Source of the DNA: Rhodococcus sp. WMMA185
GTDB taxonomy: Bacteria; Actinomycetota; Actinomycetes; Mycobacteriales; Mycobacteriaceae
Assembly (NCBI RefSeq): GCF_001767395.1
Contig: NZ_CP017014.1
Coordinates: forward strand, 1,674,001 to 1,738,000
Direction of reading: 5' to 3'
Length of the DNA: 64,000 nt
Part shown: positions 23,523-33,378 of the stretch, piece after piece
How the letters are laid out: every line of letters starts with the position of its first letter
How positions within the stretch are numbered: position 1 is the stretch's first letter
Notes under the pieces: model-generated
Database searches by the model: none
Seen by the model: the letters and a program-made list of their open reading frames with translations, nothing else
Told to the model about the DNA's origin: nothing
Translations under genes and position numbers: made by a program

Positions 23523-25007
23523 GTGAAGCGACATACACGGTTTGGATTCGGACACCGCAAGTTTCCTGGTGGGCTCAGTCGCGGTGTGCGTCTTCTGATC
23601 GGCCTGGGTGTCGTCGGCGCTTTGGTCGGAGGGACGCCCGTTCCGGCCGCCGCCGTGCCCCCTCCACCCCCGAACCCGTCGGATTCCGAGATCGCCCAGG
23701 CCCAAGCGCAGGTGAGGGCGGGAGTGGGGCAGGTCAGCGATCTCATAGAACAGGTAGCGGCGGCGGATCAGCAACTCGCTCAACTCGACAACGAGGTCGC
23801 GATCAAACGTGAGGCGGTGAACAAGGCCCTGGTCGATTTGCAGAACGCCCGCGCCGCGGCCGAAGTTGCAGCGGGCGTCGCCGCGGCGTCAGAGCAGGCG
23901 TTGCGCGACGCCGGCACCCAGATCGAACTCGCGCAGAAGGACTTCGACGAATACGCGCGGGCCAGCTACACGCGGGGCACCAACGCCTCGACGATTTCGG
24001 CCTATCTCGGCGCGGAGGGGCCCAGCGACGTCCTGGACCGTGCGATGGTTCTGAAACTCGTTGCTGATAGCCAGAAATCGATGCTGGACGGCCTGCAGCG
24101 GGCGCGAACCGAGCAGGCGAACCGGGATTCCGAGGCCCGCAAAGCCAAACAACTGGCGGACGAGGCAGCCGACAGGGCGGCGGCGTTGAAGTCGGCGGCC
24201 GAGCAGGCTATCGCGGTGGCGCAGTCCGCGCTGCAGGATCAGGAAGTGGCGAAGGAACAGATCGAGGCTGCCCGCGCTTCGGCGCAGGCTCGACTCGATA
24301 GCGCCCGTAGCAACGTCGTGGGTCTCCAGGGCCAGCGTGAGGCGTACATCGCCTGGGACGAGCAGCGCCGCGAAGAGGAAGCGCGGCAGGCGGCTGCCGA
24401 GGCAGCGGCGGGGGAGGCTGCTGCACGGGTCGCAGCCGATGAGGCGGCCCGCCAGCGCGCGGCAGACCTGGCCGCTCAGCAGCCTTCCCACACGGCGATC
24501 GATGATGATGCCGGGGGATATACGACGGGCGACACGAAGTCGACCCCGAAATCCAGGACCTGGGGAAACACCCGACCGACCGGAAGCGCGGCCATTGAGA
24601 CCGTGATCGATCGCGGACTATCCCAGTTGGGTGTCCAGTACGCGTGGGGGGGCGGCGACGAGAACGGGCCTACCAAGGGAATCAGGGACGGTGGCGTCGC
24701 CGACAGCTATGGTGACTTCAACAAGGTGGGTTTCGACTGCTCGGGCCTGATGATCTACGCCTTCGCCGGAATCGGGATCTCCCTGCCTCATTACTCGGGC
24801 TACCAGTACACGGCCGGCAAGCAGGTGCCTTCGAAGGACATGAGGCGCGGTGACATGATCTTCTGGGGGCCGAACGCAAGTCGGCACGTTGCCCTGTATC
24901 TCGGCGACGGTCAGATGCTCGAAGCGCCACAATCCGGATCGAGGGTCAAGATCTCGCCGGTGCGGTGGGACGGCATGACCCCCTACGCTGTCCGTATGGT
25001 GTCTTGA
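23523..25007 (+). CDS. ripA: NlpC/P60 peptidoglycan endopeptidase, RipA-like
   Basis: This is an exported cell-wall hydrolase that cuts peptidoglycan stem peptides during daughter-cell separation. The 494-residue protein has a signal peptide (about 1-41, hydrophobic VRLLIGLGVVGALVGG, AAA end), a long Ala/Gln/Glu-rich coiled coil from about 55 to 310 that may keep the enzyme inactive, a flexible linker, and a C-terminal NlpC/P60 domain with C406 in FDCSGLMIYA and H455 in RHVALYLG. GTG start, with GGGAGA before it. Only one such gene is present, where M. tuberculosis has ripA and ripB in tandem. Downstream are the moxR genes, as in mycobacteria. Confidence 0.92.
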   Translation: MKRHTRFGFGHRKFPGGLSRGVRLLIGLGVVGALVGGTPVPAAAVPPPPPNPSDSEIAQAQAQVRAGVGQVSDLIEQVAAADQQLAQLDNEVAIKREAVNKALVDLQNARAAAEVAAGVAAASEQALRDAGTQIELAQKDFDEYARASYTRGTNASTISAYLGAEGPSDVLDRAMVLKLVADSQKSMLDGLQRARTEQANRDSEARKAKQLADEAADRAAALKSAAEQAIAVAQSALQDQEVAKEQIEAARASAQARLDSARSNVVGLQGQREAYIAWDEQRREEEARQAAAEAAAGEAAARVAADEAARQRAADLAAQQPSHTAIDDDAGGYTTGDTKSTPKSRTWGNTRPTGSAAIETVIDRGLSQLGVQYAWGGGDENGPTKGIRDGGVADSYGDFNKVGFDCSGLMIYAFAGIGISLPHYSGYQYTAGKQVPSKDMRRGDMIFWGPNASRHVALYLGDGQMLEAPQSGSRVKISPVRWDGMTPYAVRMVS

Positions 25008-25149
25008 GATGGTGTCTCGAGCGCGGGTGCCGATGTCGTAGTCTGCGGGGTGGATCGTGCTTGGTGGCGGCGGGGGTTGCTTGTACCTGGAATAGTTGAG
25101 CAAGTACGTGAAGTGGCGGAACAATCTAGGTGGAAGCGGTGGATTCTTG

Positions 25150-26397
25150 GTGACCGAACGTGATGATGCGGTGTCGAAGAGCGCGGAACGGGAGAAGTCG
25201 CCCGCACAGGCCGCTCCCGAAGGTGTGAAAGGCGGCAGCTCGGGAAACGGATCGGGTCCACAGAACGTCACCGAGCCGAATTTACAGTCACCGAAGTCCG
25301 GTGCAGCGACGGAACCGGCGGCATCCTCCACACCTGATCTCGCGACCGACGTCCAGACGCTGGAGCGGGCGATTTACGAGGTCAAGCGCGTGATCGTAGG
25401 GCAGGACCGGCTCGTGGAGCGGATCCTGGTCGGTCTGCTGGCGAAGGGCCATGTGCTGCTCGAGGGTGTGCCCGGTGTCGCGAAGACGCTGGCCGTGGAG
25501 ACGTTCGCACGGGTGGTCGGCGGCTCCTTCTCGCGTGTCCAGTTCACCCCCGACCTGGTACCCACCGATCTCATCGGTACGCGAATCTACCGACAGGGTC
25601 GAGAGGAGTTCGACACCGAACTCGGACCTGTCGTCGCGAACTTCGTTCTCGCCGACGAGATCAACCGGGCACCGGCGAAGGTGCAGTCGGCTCTGCTCGA
25701 GGTCATGGCCGAACGGCACGTGTCGATCGGCGGGAAGCGGTACCACATGCCCGACCCGTTCCTGGTCATGGCGACGCAGAACCCGATCGAGAACGAGGGT
25801 GTCTACCCGCTGCCGGAGGCGCAGCGCGACCGGTTCTTATTCAAGATCCTCGTCGATTACCCCTCGGTGGAGGAGGAACGAGAGATCGTCTACCGCATGG
25901 GCGTCGCCGCACCGGAACCCCACCAGGTACTCGATCCCCAGGAACTTGTCCGTCTCCAGAAGGTCGCGAGCGGCGTCTTCGTCCATCATGCGCTCGTCGA
26001 CTACGTGGTCCGGGTAATCGCGGCCACCCGTGCGCCGCTCGAATTCGGCCTATCGGACGTCGACGGCTGGGTCGCGTATGGCGCGTCTCCTCGCGCCACA
26101 CTAGGAATCATTTCCTCGGCCCGTGCCCTCGCGTTGTTGCGCGGCCGCGACTACGTCGTGCCACAGGACGTCCTGGACGTCATCCCAGACGTTCTGCGCC
26201 ACCGGCTCGTGCTCTCGTACGACGCGCTGGCCGATGAGGTAACCCCCGACGTCGTCATCTCCCGTGTCCTGCAGACGGTTGGCCTCCCGCAGATCGCCGC
26301 CCAGCCGACAGCGCCGCCGCCGGTCGCCGGTCACGACGGATCAGCAGCCCAGCCCACGTCGGTACCCGGACCGACGGCGATGAGCCAGTCACGGTGA
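25150..26397 (+). CDS. moxR: MoxR-family AAA+ ATPase
   Basis: MoxR ATPases act as chaperones with VWA-domain partners, here the two genes downstream. After a disordered N-terminal tail of about 60 residues (Ser/Pro/Ala-rich) the AAA+ core shows a Walker A variant EGVPGVAKTLAVE, Walker B VLADEINRAPAKVQ, and the family signature MATQNPIENEGVYPLPEAQR. I chose the GTG at 25150, preceded by GGTGGA; the frame extends to 25096 but without a better site. The C-terminal 35 residues are again Pro/Ala-rich. Its stop overlaps the next gene's GTG (GTGA), so it is one operon with DUF58 and VWA genes. Confidence 0.92.
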   Translation: MTERDDAVSKSAEREKSPAQAAPEGVKGGSSGNGSGPQNVTEPNLQSPKSGAATEPAASSTPDLATDVQTLERAIYEVKRVIVGQDRLVERILVGLLAKGHVLLEGVPGVAKTLAVETFARVVGGSFSRVQFTPDLVPTDLIGTRIYRQGREEFDTELGPVVANFVLADEINRAPAKVQSALLEVMAERHVSIGGKRYHMPDPFLVMATQNPIENEGVYPLPEAQRDRFLFKILVDYPSVEEEREIVYRMGVAAPEPHQVLDPQELVRLQKVASGVFVHHALVDYVVRVIAATRAPLEFGLSDVDGWVAYGASPRATLGIISSARALALLRGRDYVVPQDVLDVIPDVLRHRLVLSYDALADEVTPDVVISRVLQTVGLPQIAAQPTAPPPVAGHDGSAAQPTSVPGPTAMSQSR

Positions 26398-27398
26398 GTT
26401 CGCGTACTCCAGGTGCTGCGGGCGCCGGCTCGCCACCGTCGTTTCGTTCCGGAAGCCTTCGCGACCCGGAGCTTTCGGCTGCGTTGCGGACGCTGGAACT
26501 GACCGTCCGGCGTCGACTCGACGGCGTGCTGCACGGTGATCATTTCGGCCTGATCCCGGGTCCGGGCTCGGAGCCGGGCGATGCGCGCGAGTATCAGCCC
26601 GGCGACGACGTGCGTCGGATGGACTGGTCGGTGACTGCCCGGACGACGCATCCGCACGTCCGTCAGACGGTGGCAGACCGGGAACTCGAGACGTGGCTCG
26701 TCGTCGACCTCTCGTCCAGCCTCGACTTCGGTACCGCGGGCTGTGAGAAGCGTGATCTCGCGGTGGCGGCCGCGGCTGCGGTGACGCACCTGACCAGTGG
26801 TGGCGGCAACCGTATCGGGGCGATCGTTTCGACCGGCCATCAGATCACCCGCATCCCGGCACGCGGTGGGCGGACTCATGTGCAGGCGATGCTGCGGCAG
26901 ATCGCGACGACCCCGCACGCCCCGGACGGGGTGCGCGGGGACTTGCAGGCCGCGGTGGAGTCTTTGCGGCGTCCGCAGCGGCGTCGCGGTCTGGCCGTCG
27001 TCATCAGTGACTTCCTGGGGCCGATCGACTGGGAGCGCTCGCTGCGGGCGATCTCGGGCCGCCACGATCTGCTCGGTGTAGAGGTGCTCGACCCGCGAGA
27101 TCTGGAACTACCCGACTTGGGGGATGTAGTGCTGCACGATCCGGAATCCGGACGGACCCGCGAGTTCACGACCACACCTCAGCTGCGCGCCGATTTCGCG
27201 CGGGCGGCGGACGAGCACCGGCTCCAGGTGTCGCAGGCGCTGCGCCGATGCAGCGCCCCACTGCTGAAGCTGCGGACCGATCGGGACTGGATCTCGGACG
27301 TCGTACGCTTCGTGTCTGCCCGCAAGCACAGTTTCGGAACAACGATGAATCATGGGCCTCGCAATCGGGGCGCGGGGAATCAGGGGTTGCACCGGTGA
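26394..27398 (+). CDS. DUF58 domain protein of the MoxR operon
   Basis: This 334-residue protein has the DUF58 hallmark G-x-R-x-Y-x-x-G-D-x-x-R-x-x-D-W (here [20 protein letters not shown], about 63-82), followed by a VWA-like fold with the MIDAS-like start [12 protein letters not shown]. Such proteins are encoded next to MoxR ATPases and are thought to be their adaptors or substrates at the membrane, although this one has no membrane helix. GTG start overlaps the moxR stop by four bases, and its own stop overlaps the next GTG in the same way. Corresponds to Rv1480. Confidence 0.9.
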   Translation: MSSRTPGAAGAGSPPSFRSGSLRDPELSAALRTLELTVRRRLDGVLHGDHFGLIPGPGSEPGDAREYQPGDDVRRMDWSVTARTTHPHVRQTVADRELETWLVVDLSSSLDFGTAGCEKRDLAVAAAAAVTHLTSGGGNRIGAIVSTGHQITRIPARGGRTHVQAMLRQIATTPHAPDGVRGDLQAAVESLRRPQRRRGLAVVISDFLGPIDWERSLRAISGRHDLLGVEVLDPRDLELPDLGDVVLHDPESGRTREFTTTPQLRADFARAADEHRLQVSQALRRCSAPLLKLRTDRDWISDVVRFVSARKHSFGTTMNHGPRNRGAGNQGLHR

Positions 27399-28375
27399 GC
27401 CTGTCCCAGTTCACGTCACCGTGGTGGCTGCTGTTTCTTCTGGTCGTCATCGCGCTGGTCGCCGCATACGTGTGGGTTCAGCGTCAGCGGCAGAAGCACA
27501 CACTCCGGTTCACGAACTTCGCTCTTCTCGAAAAGGTTGCGCCGTCGAGGCCGGGACGCGCGCGCCACATTCCAGCCCTGCTCATGGTGCTGGCGTTGGT
27601 CTTCTTCACCGTCGCTCTCGCCGGGCCGACCGCGGAGAAGCGGGTGCCTCGCAACCGTGCCACCGTCATCCTCGTCATCGACGTGTCGCTGTCGATGAAG
27701 GCGACCGACGTGGCACCGACGCGCCTCGCCGCCGCACAGGACGCCGCGAAGTCGTTCGCGGACGGCCTGACGCCGGGAATCAACCTCGGCCTCGTGTCCT
27801 TCGCGGGTACCGCCTCGGTCCTGGTCTCGCCGACGACGAACAGGGAGGCCACGAAGGTTGCGATCGACCATCTGCAGTTGAGCGAACGCACGGCCACCGG
27901 CGAGGCCATCTTCACCTCGCTGCAGTCGATCGACACACTGGCCACGGTGCTCGGCGGCGGCGATCAGGCGCCACCTGCCCGCATCGTGCTGCTCTCGGAC
28001 GGCAAGCAGACGGTGCCGGAGAGTCCCGACGACCCGCGCGGTGGGTTCACGGCAGCGCGGCTGGCGCGGGACAAGAATGTTCCCATTTCGACGATCTCGT
28101 TCGGCACGAGCTACGGCACCGTCGAGATCGAGCACCAGCGCATCCCCGTGCCCGTCGATGATCCTTCGCTGCGGGAGATCGCCGATCTGTCCGGCGGCAG
28201 TTTCTTCACCGCCTCGAGTCTCGAGGAGTTGCGGGACGTCTACGACACACTCGAGGAACAGATCGGATTCGAGACCACCCGCGGTGACGCGAGCCGACCC
28301 TGGCTGGTGCTCGGGGTTCTGTCAGCGACCGCCGGACTGATCCTCGCGTTGGTCCTGCGACAACGAATTCCGTGA
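27395..28375 (+). CDS. Membrane-anchored VWA domain protein of the MoxR operon
   Basis: The 326-residue protein has an N-terminal helix [19 protein letters not shown] (about 10-28), a second helix [17 protein letters not shown] (about 62-78), a VWA domain with the MIDAS motif [10 protein letters not shown] (DxSxS) and TGEAIFTSL, and a C-terminal helix [18 protein letters not shown]. It resembles BatA-type aerotolerance proteins. I chose the GTG at 27395 from the four-base overlap with the DUF58 gene; the larger frame starting at 27248 lies inside that gene. Corresponds to Rv1481. It probably completes a MoxR-DUF58-VWA envelope chaperone unit. Confidence 0.9.
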   Translation: MSLSQFTSPWWLLFLLVVIALVAAYVWVQRQRQKHTLRFTNFALLEKVAPSRPGRARHIPALLMVLALVFFTVALAGPTAEKRVPRNRATVILVIDVSLSMKATDVAPTRLAAAQDAAKSFADGLTPGINLGLVSFAGTASVLVSPTTNREATKVAIDHLQLSERTATGEAIFTSLQSIDTLATVLGGGDQAPPARIVLLSDGKQTVPESPDDPRGGFTAARLARDKNVPISTISFGTSYGTVEIEHQRIPVPVDDPSLREIADLSGGSFFTASSLEELRDVYDTLEEQIGFETTRGDASRPWLVLGVLSATAGLILALVLRQRIP

Positions 28376-28418
28376 TCTCCGTTGCACCTTCACATACCTT
28401 CCATTCCGTCGGTGCTGA

Positions 28419-29186
<768 letters not shown>

Positions 29187-29229
29187 ACCCGCAGTTCCCG
29201 GACTCGTTTCATCAACAGGAGGACACCTC

Positions 29230-30027
29230 ATGGGTGGATTGCTCGACGGTAAGACCATTCTTGTCACCGGCATCATCACCGACGCGTCGATCGCGTTCCA
29301 TGTGGCCAAAGTTGCCCAGGAACAGGGCGCCCGGGTGATCATCACCGGCTTCGGTCGACTTCGGCTGATCGACCGCATTGCCAAGCGTCTGCCGCAACCG
29401 GTTCCGCCGGCGCTCGAACTCGATGTGCAGGATCCCGAGCACCTCGGGAGCATCGCCGGGCGCATCCGCGAGCTAGCCCCCGAGGGCATTGACGGTGTCG
29501 TGCATTCGATCGGGTTCGCCCCGAGGTCTTGCCTGGGTAATCCGTTCCTGGAAGCACCCTGGTCCGATGTGGGGGTGGCCCTCGAGGTATCCGCCTACTC
29601 CTATGCCTCGCTGGCGAAGGCGTTGCTTCCCGTCCTGAACGACAATTCCTCGATCGTAGGCATGGACTTCGACCCCGCCCGCGCGGTCCCGTTCTACAAC
29701 TGGATGGGTGTCGCCAAGGCCACCCTCGAGTCCGTAAACCGCTACGTGGCAAAGGAAGTCGGCGAACGCGGCATCCGCTCGAACCTGGTCGCCGCGGGGC
29801 CGATCAAGACGCTCGCCGCCAAGGCAATCGCCGGGACCGCCACCGACGACGCCAAGCAACTGAACGAACTCAACACCGCCTGGGACGAGCGTGCGCCGAT
29901 CGGCTGGAACGTCGACGACCCGGAACCGGTCGCGAAGACGGTGTGCACCGTACTGTCCGACTGGCTACCCGGTACCACCGCGTCGATCATCTACGTCGAC
30001 GGCGGCGCCCACGCGATGGCCGGCTGA
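29230..30027 (+). CDS. inhA: NADH-dependent enoyl-ACP reductase InhA
   Basis: InhA performs the last reduction of each FAS-II elongation cycle and is the isoniazid target in mycobacteria. The 265-residue protein has [17 protein letters not shown], the serine-containing HSIGF loop, and the active-site stretch [14 protein letters not shown] with Y156 and K163, corresponding to Y158/K165 of the mycobacterial enzyme, then [15 protein letters not shown] chose the ATG at 29230, preceded by AGGAGG; the frame extends back into fabG1. The substrate-loop region around 95-110 ([10 protein letters not shown]) differs from the mycobacterial sequence. Confidence 0.95.
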   Translation: MGGLLDGKTILVTGIITDASIAFHVAKVAQEQGARVIITGFGRLRLIDRIAKRLPQPVPPALELDVQDPEHLGSIAGRIRELAPEGIDGVVHSIGFAPRSCLGNPFLEAPWSDVGVALEVSAYSYASLAKALLPVLNDNSSIVGMDFDPARAVPFYNWMGVAKATLESVNRYVAKEVGERGIRSNLVAAGPIKTLAAKAIAGTATDDAKQLNELNTAWDERAPIGWNVDDPEPVAKTVCTVLSDWLPGTTASIIYVDGGAHAMAG

Positions 30028-30076
30028 GACCGACCCGGAGAGCGTGCCCCGAAACGGCACCACGAAGATGGGCATC

Positions 30077-31164
30077 ATGAGCACTGTGAGTTCAACGGAC
30101 GAATCCGGGACACGATTCGATGCCCTGCTCGTACTGTCCTTCGGGGGCCGGAGAAACCGGACGACGTACGCCCGTTCCTCGAGAACGTCACCCGAGGCAG
30201 GGGAGTGCCGCCCGAACGGCTCGATGCCGTCGCCGAACACTACATGCACTTCGGTGGGGTGTCACCGATCAATGCCCTCAATCGGGACATCATTTCCCGC
30301 GTCGAGGCCGAACTGGCAAGTGCCGGAATCGACATCCCGGTCTACTTCGGCAACCGGAACTGGCATCCGATGGTCGAGGACACCGTCGCGCGGATGGCCG
30401 AGGACGGCGTGCGGTCGGCCCTCGTGTTTCCCACCTCCGCGTGGGGTGGGTACTCGGGGTGCCGCCAGTACCACGAGGATATTTCGCGTGCTCGGGTTGC
30501 GGGAGGCGACAGCGCGCCGGATCTCGTGAAACTGCGGCACTACTACGACCATCCACATTTTCTGGGCGCAGTGGCCGACGCGGTACGTGCTGCCCGTGAG
30601 GAATTGCCCGCAGCGAACCGAGATACGGCCCGGGTGGTATTCACCGCCCACTCGATTCCCACTGCGGCCGACGCGACCGGCGGTCCGCCGGATGCGGGCG
30701 GTCACCTCTACAGCAGGCAGGTCGCCGAGGCTGCGCGATTGGTGGCACAGGAACTCGGTCTCGGCGACTACGACCTCGTGTGGCAGTCCCGTTCGGGGCC
30801 ACCACAGGTGCCCTGGCTCGAACCCGACATCGTCGACCACCTCGACGACCTCCACGCCCGGGGAGCGGGCGGTGTGATCGTCGTACCGGTGGGGTTCGTG
30901 TCCGATCATCTCGAGGTGGTGTGGGATCTCGACACCGAGGCCAGAGATCGTGCCGCCGAACTGGGTATGGCGTTCGCGCGGGCCGCGACGGCAGGCACCG
31001 ACGCGCGGTTCGCGCGGCTCGTGGTCGACCTCGTGCGGGAGAAACTCGAGGGCAACACCGCACGCCGCGCAGGTGTCGAGCCACTGCTCGGCGTGGGATG
31101 CAATGGACAGCTGTGCGCGCCGGGATGCTGTGCGCTACCCGAGCGCCGACGCCCCGCGAAGTGA
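30077..31164 (+). CDS. hemH: Ferrochelatase HemH/CpfC, reading frame broken by one missing G
   Basis: Inserts iron into (copro)porphyrin III; actinobacteria use the coproporphyrin route. The start [20 protein letters not shown] and FGG is in one frame (ATG 30077), while [20 protein letters not shown] onward is in another. Adding one G to the G5 run at 30143-30147 joins them into a normal protein of about 362 residues. Later motifs are intact: [11 protein letters not shown] (catalytic histidine), [12 protein letters not shown] (glutamate), and a cysteine-rich end [17 protein letters not shown] that fits a [2Fe-2S] ferrochelatase. As given, only the frame from GTG 30205 (319 residues) could be translated as one piece, lacking the first strand. 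Because heme synthesis is normally needed, a sequence error is at least as likely as a real mutation. Confidence 0.88.
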
Positions 31165-31225
31165 CGACCGGGCCGGAGAACCGGTAGCCCTGCTGCAGCA
31201 AGGCGGCGGCTCGGAGAATGGGATC

Positions 31226-32029
31226 TCAGGCGCTTGCGGCCGCGGCGCTGTTGACAGCGGAGCTGCGCGCCGAGCGGACTGCCGACCACAGCGGTCGCAG
31301 GAGGTCCTCGACGGCTGTGGCCCCGGTCGCGCTCACGGTTCGGCCCGGGGCCAACTTCTCGGCGACCACGAGAATGGCGGCCACCTGATCGGCGGAGTCC
31401 ATGATGCGGAGCATGCGTGCCGGCACCTCGGAGGGGTAACGGTGTCGTGCTGTCCGGGCGAGTGCGTCCGCGATCAGTTCACGAGGGTCGTCGTCGGAAC
31501 CGGTGTCGAGGAGTTCGAGGGTCTCGAGCGCCGTTGCCGCGTCGCGAACTGCCTCCCGCATGCAGTATTCGGCCTCACCGAGACCGGTGTGGTGAAGGTC
31601 GAGCGGGACTCGGTCGATGGTGTACCCCGTCCACCGCAGCACGTCCGGTCCTTCCACACGCGGAACCAGTCCCAGGCCCGGACTGCCCGGCGCGCCGATC
31701 AGCACTCCCTCACCGGCGTCGATCGCCGCGGTAGCGAAGCTTGTTCCTGCCGGGAGACCGCGCACATCTCCCGGCCCGGGAAGCGTCACGTGCAGTCGTG
31801 CCCCCGGATCTCCCGCGGCCCGTCGAATGGTCGACAACAGTGCGGCGACGCCGTCGTTGCGGGGATCGGGCCACGGCAATCCGGTGTGCTCCGCCGTCGC
31901 TTCGTTCTCGGCGCACACCAGATGCATCGGCGCCCACTCGTGCAGTGCGTCGATGACGTTGTCGGGGGCGCTTTTCCCGGCGAGCCACGAGCTGGCCCAC
32001 ACGGTGAGAGTGGCGCTGGGTGAGGTCAC
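31226..32029 (-). CDS. Conserved actinobacterial protein of unknown function (Rv1486c position)
   Basis: The 267-residue product has no signal peptide or membrane helix. It begins ATLTVWASSWLAGKSAPDNV, is rich in Ala, Asp and Gly, and contains a possible catalytic-looking but unassigned set of His residues (DLHHTGLGEAEYC). In M. tuberculosis a gene of similar size and orientation lies in the same place between hemZ and the NfeD/SPFH genes. The C-terminal half is helical and Ala-rich. I cannot assign a function. ATG start, divergent from the DUF3097 gene with a very short intergenic space. Confidence 0.8.
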   Translation of the reverse strand: MTSPSATLTVWASSWLAGKSAPDNVIDALHEWAPMHLVCAENEATAEHTGLPWPDPRNDGVAALLSTIRRAAGDPGARLHVTLPGPGDVRGLPAGTSFATAAIDAGEGVLIGAPGSPGLGLVPRVEGPDVLRWTGYTIDRVPLDLHHTGLGEAEYCMREAVRDAATALETLELLDTGSDDDPRELIADALARTARHRYPSEVPARMLRIMDSADQVAAILVVAEKLAPGRTVSATGATAVEDLLRPLWSAVRSARSSAVNSAAAASA

Positions 32030-32095
32030 GATTTACGAGCATAGGTCGGCGTGGCGGCGTGCCTGAAACCGAGCCGCTGGCATACGGTCTTCGCC

Positions 32096-32935
32096 GTGAC
32101 TGGAGGCGACCGATACGGCGACATCTTTTCCGGGCATCCCCGATCCAGGAAACCGGCGATTCCCACGCTGGCCGCCGAGCGCGACCTAGTGGTCGAAGAT
32201 GCGAGCACTGGTTTCTGCGGCGCCGTAGTGGGGTTCGAGCGGACGTACGACGGAGATTTCGTACGGTTGGAGGACGCCGCCCGGCGAACCCGGTTGTTCG
32301 CGATGCGAGAGGCGGCCTTCCTCATCGACGGTGAGCCGGTGACTCTGGTGCGTCCGGCTCCGACAGCGACCCCGTCGGGGCGGATCTTGTCTGCTTCGGG
32401 GTCCACCAAGGTGGAAGGGTTGCGTGCGCGGACGGCCCGGGCGAGCCGCATCTGGGTGGAGGGCGTGCATGATGCCGCCCTGGTCGAACGTGTGTGGGGG
32501 CACGATCTGCGCGTCGAGGGTGTGGTCGTCGAACATCTCGAGGGTCTCGACAATCTCGCGGATCGGCTGCTCGAATTCGGTCCCGGTCCGGGTCGGCGCG
32601 TCGGTGTGCTCGTCGATCACTTGGTGGCCGGCGCCAAGGAGGCCCACTTGACCCGGGGCCTCGGGCCGCACGTGCTCGTGACCGGGCACCCGTTCATCGA
32701 CGTCTGGGAGGCCGTCCGCCCCGCTGCGGTGGGTATCGACGAGTGGCCGCAGATCGCACGCGGCCAGGACTGGAAAACGGGTGTGTGCAGGGAGTTGGGG
32801 TGGGGAAGCGCTCGCGATGGCTGGCGCCGTGTCTACTCTGCCGTCAACAGTTTCCGCGATCTTCAAGCGCCGCTGATCGGGGCGGTCGAACAACTGGTCG
32901 ACTTCGTCACCGTCGATTCCGGACATTCTGGTTAG
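32096..32935 (+). CDS. DUF3097 family protein
   Basis: Actinobacteria-specific family of unknown function. Conserved features in this product (279 residues from the chosen GTG) are GDRYGDIFSGHPRSRKP at the N-terminus, LVVEDASTGFCGAVVGFERT, RTARASRIWVEGVHDAALVE, and LLEFGPGPGRRVGVLVDHLV, which resembles the Toprim-like core with an acidic motif (WVEG...D) seen in nucleic-acid enzymes. The alternative GTG at 32051 would add 15 residues and leave only 21 bases to the divergent gene; I prefer 32096 on family similarity. Placed just before NfeD and SPFH genes. The Toprim comparison is my inference. Confidence 0.82.
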   Translation: MTGGDRYGDIFSGHPRSRKPAIPTLAAERDLVVEDASTGFCGAVVGFERTYDGDFVRLEDAARRTRLFAMREAAFLIDGEPVTLVRPAPTATPSGRILSASGSTKVEGLRARTARASRIWVEGVHDAALVERVWGHDLRVEGVVVEHLEGLDNLADRLLEFGPGPGRRVGVLVDHLVAGAKEAHLTRGLGPHVLVTGHPFIDVWEAVRPAAVGIDEWPQIARGQDWKTGVCRELGWGSARDGWRRVYSAVNSFRDLQAPLIGAVEQLVDFVTVDSGHSG

Positions 32936-32943
32936 ATGGTGTT

Positions 32944-33378
32944 GTGGCTGCATTGATTTGGCTGGTAGCGGGCGTCCTGCTCGCCGCCGCGGAAGCCTTG
33001 ACCGGGGACTTCTTCCTCCTCATGCTCGCGGGCGGTGCGTTGGCGACCGCGGGTGTTACGGCGGTTACGGACTTCCCGGTCTGGATCGACGCGTTGATCT
33101 TCGGAGTGCTCTCCATCTCACTGATCCTCGGGGTACGTCCGGTGTTGCTGCGGAGGTTCGCGAGTCCGCCACCCATCGCGATCGGGACAGAGGCGCTCTC
33201 GGGGAAGCAGGCATTGGTCCTCGAGGAAGTCGCGGAGCACAGGGGGCAGGTCAAGTTGGATAGCGGAGACGTATGGACGGCCCGGCCGCTGGACAGCACC
33301 GAGGTGTACCCGCCGGGAACCACCGTGACGGTAATGCAAATTGACGGCGCAACCGCCGTTGTATGGAGAGGACTGTAG
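32944..33378 (+). CDS. NfeD-like membrane protein
   Basis: The 144-residue protein has two to three N-terminal membrane helices (ALIWLVAGVLLAAAEALTG, FFLLMLAGGALATAGVTAV, ALIFGVLSISLILGV) and a C-terminal OB-fold domain of NfeD type (GKQALVLEEVAEHRGQVKLD to the end). Such short NfeD proteins pair with SPFH/stomatin proteins, and the partner begins at the very next base after this stop. I chose the GTG at 32944; the larger frame lies in the DUF3097 gene. Corresponds to Rv1487. Confidence 0.88.
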   Translation: MAALIWLVAGVLLAAAEALTGDFFLLMLAGGALATAGVTAVTDFPVWIDALIFGVLSISLILGVRPVLLRRFASPPPIAIGTEALSGKQALVLEEVAEHRGQVKLDSGDVWTARPLDSTEVYPPGTTVTVMQIDGATAVVWRGL

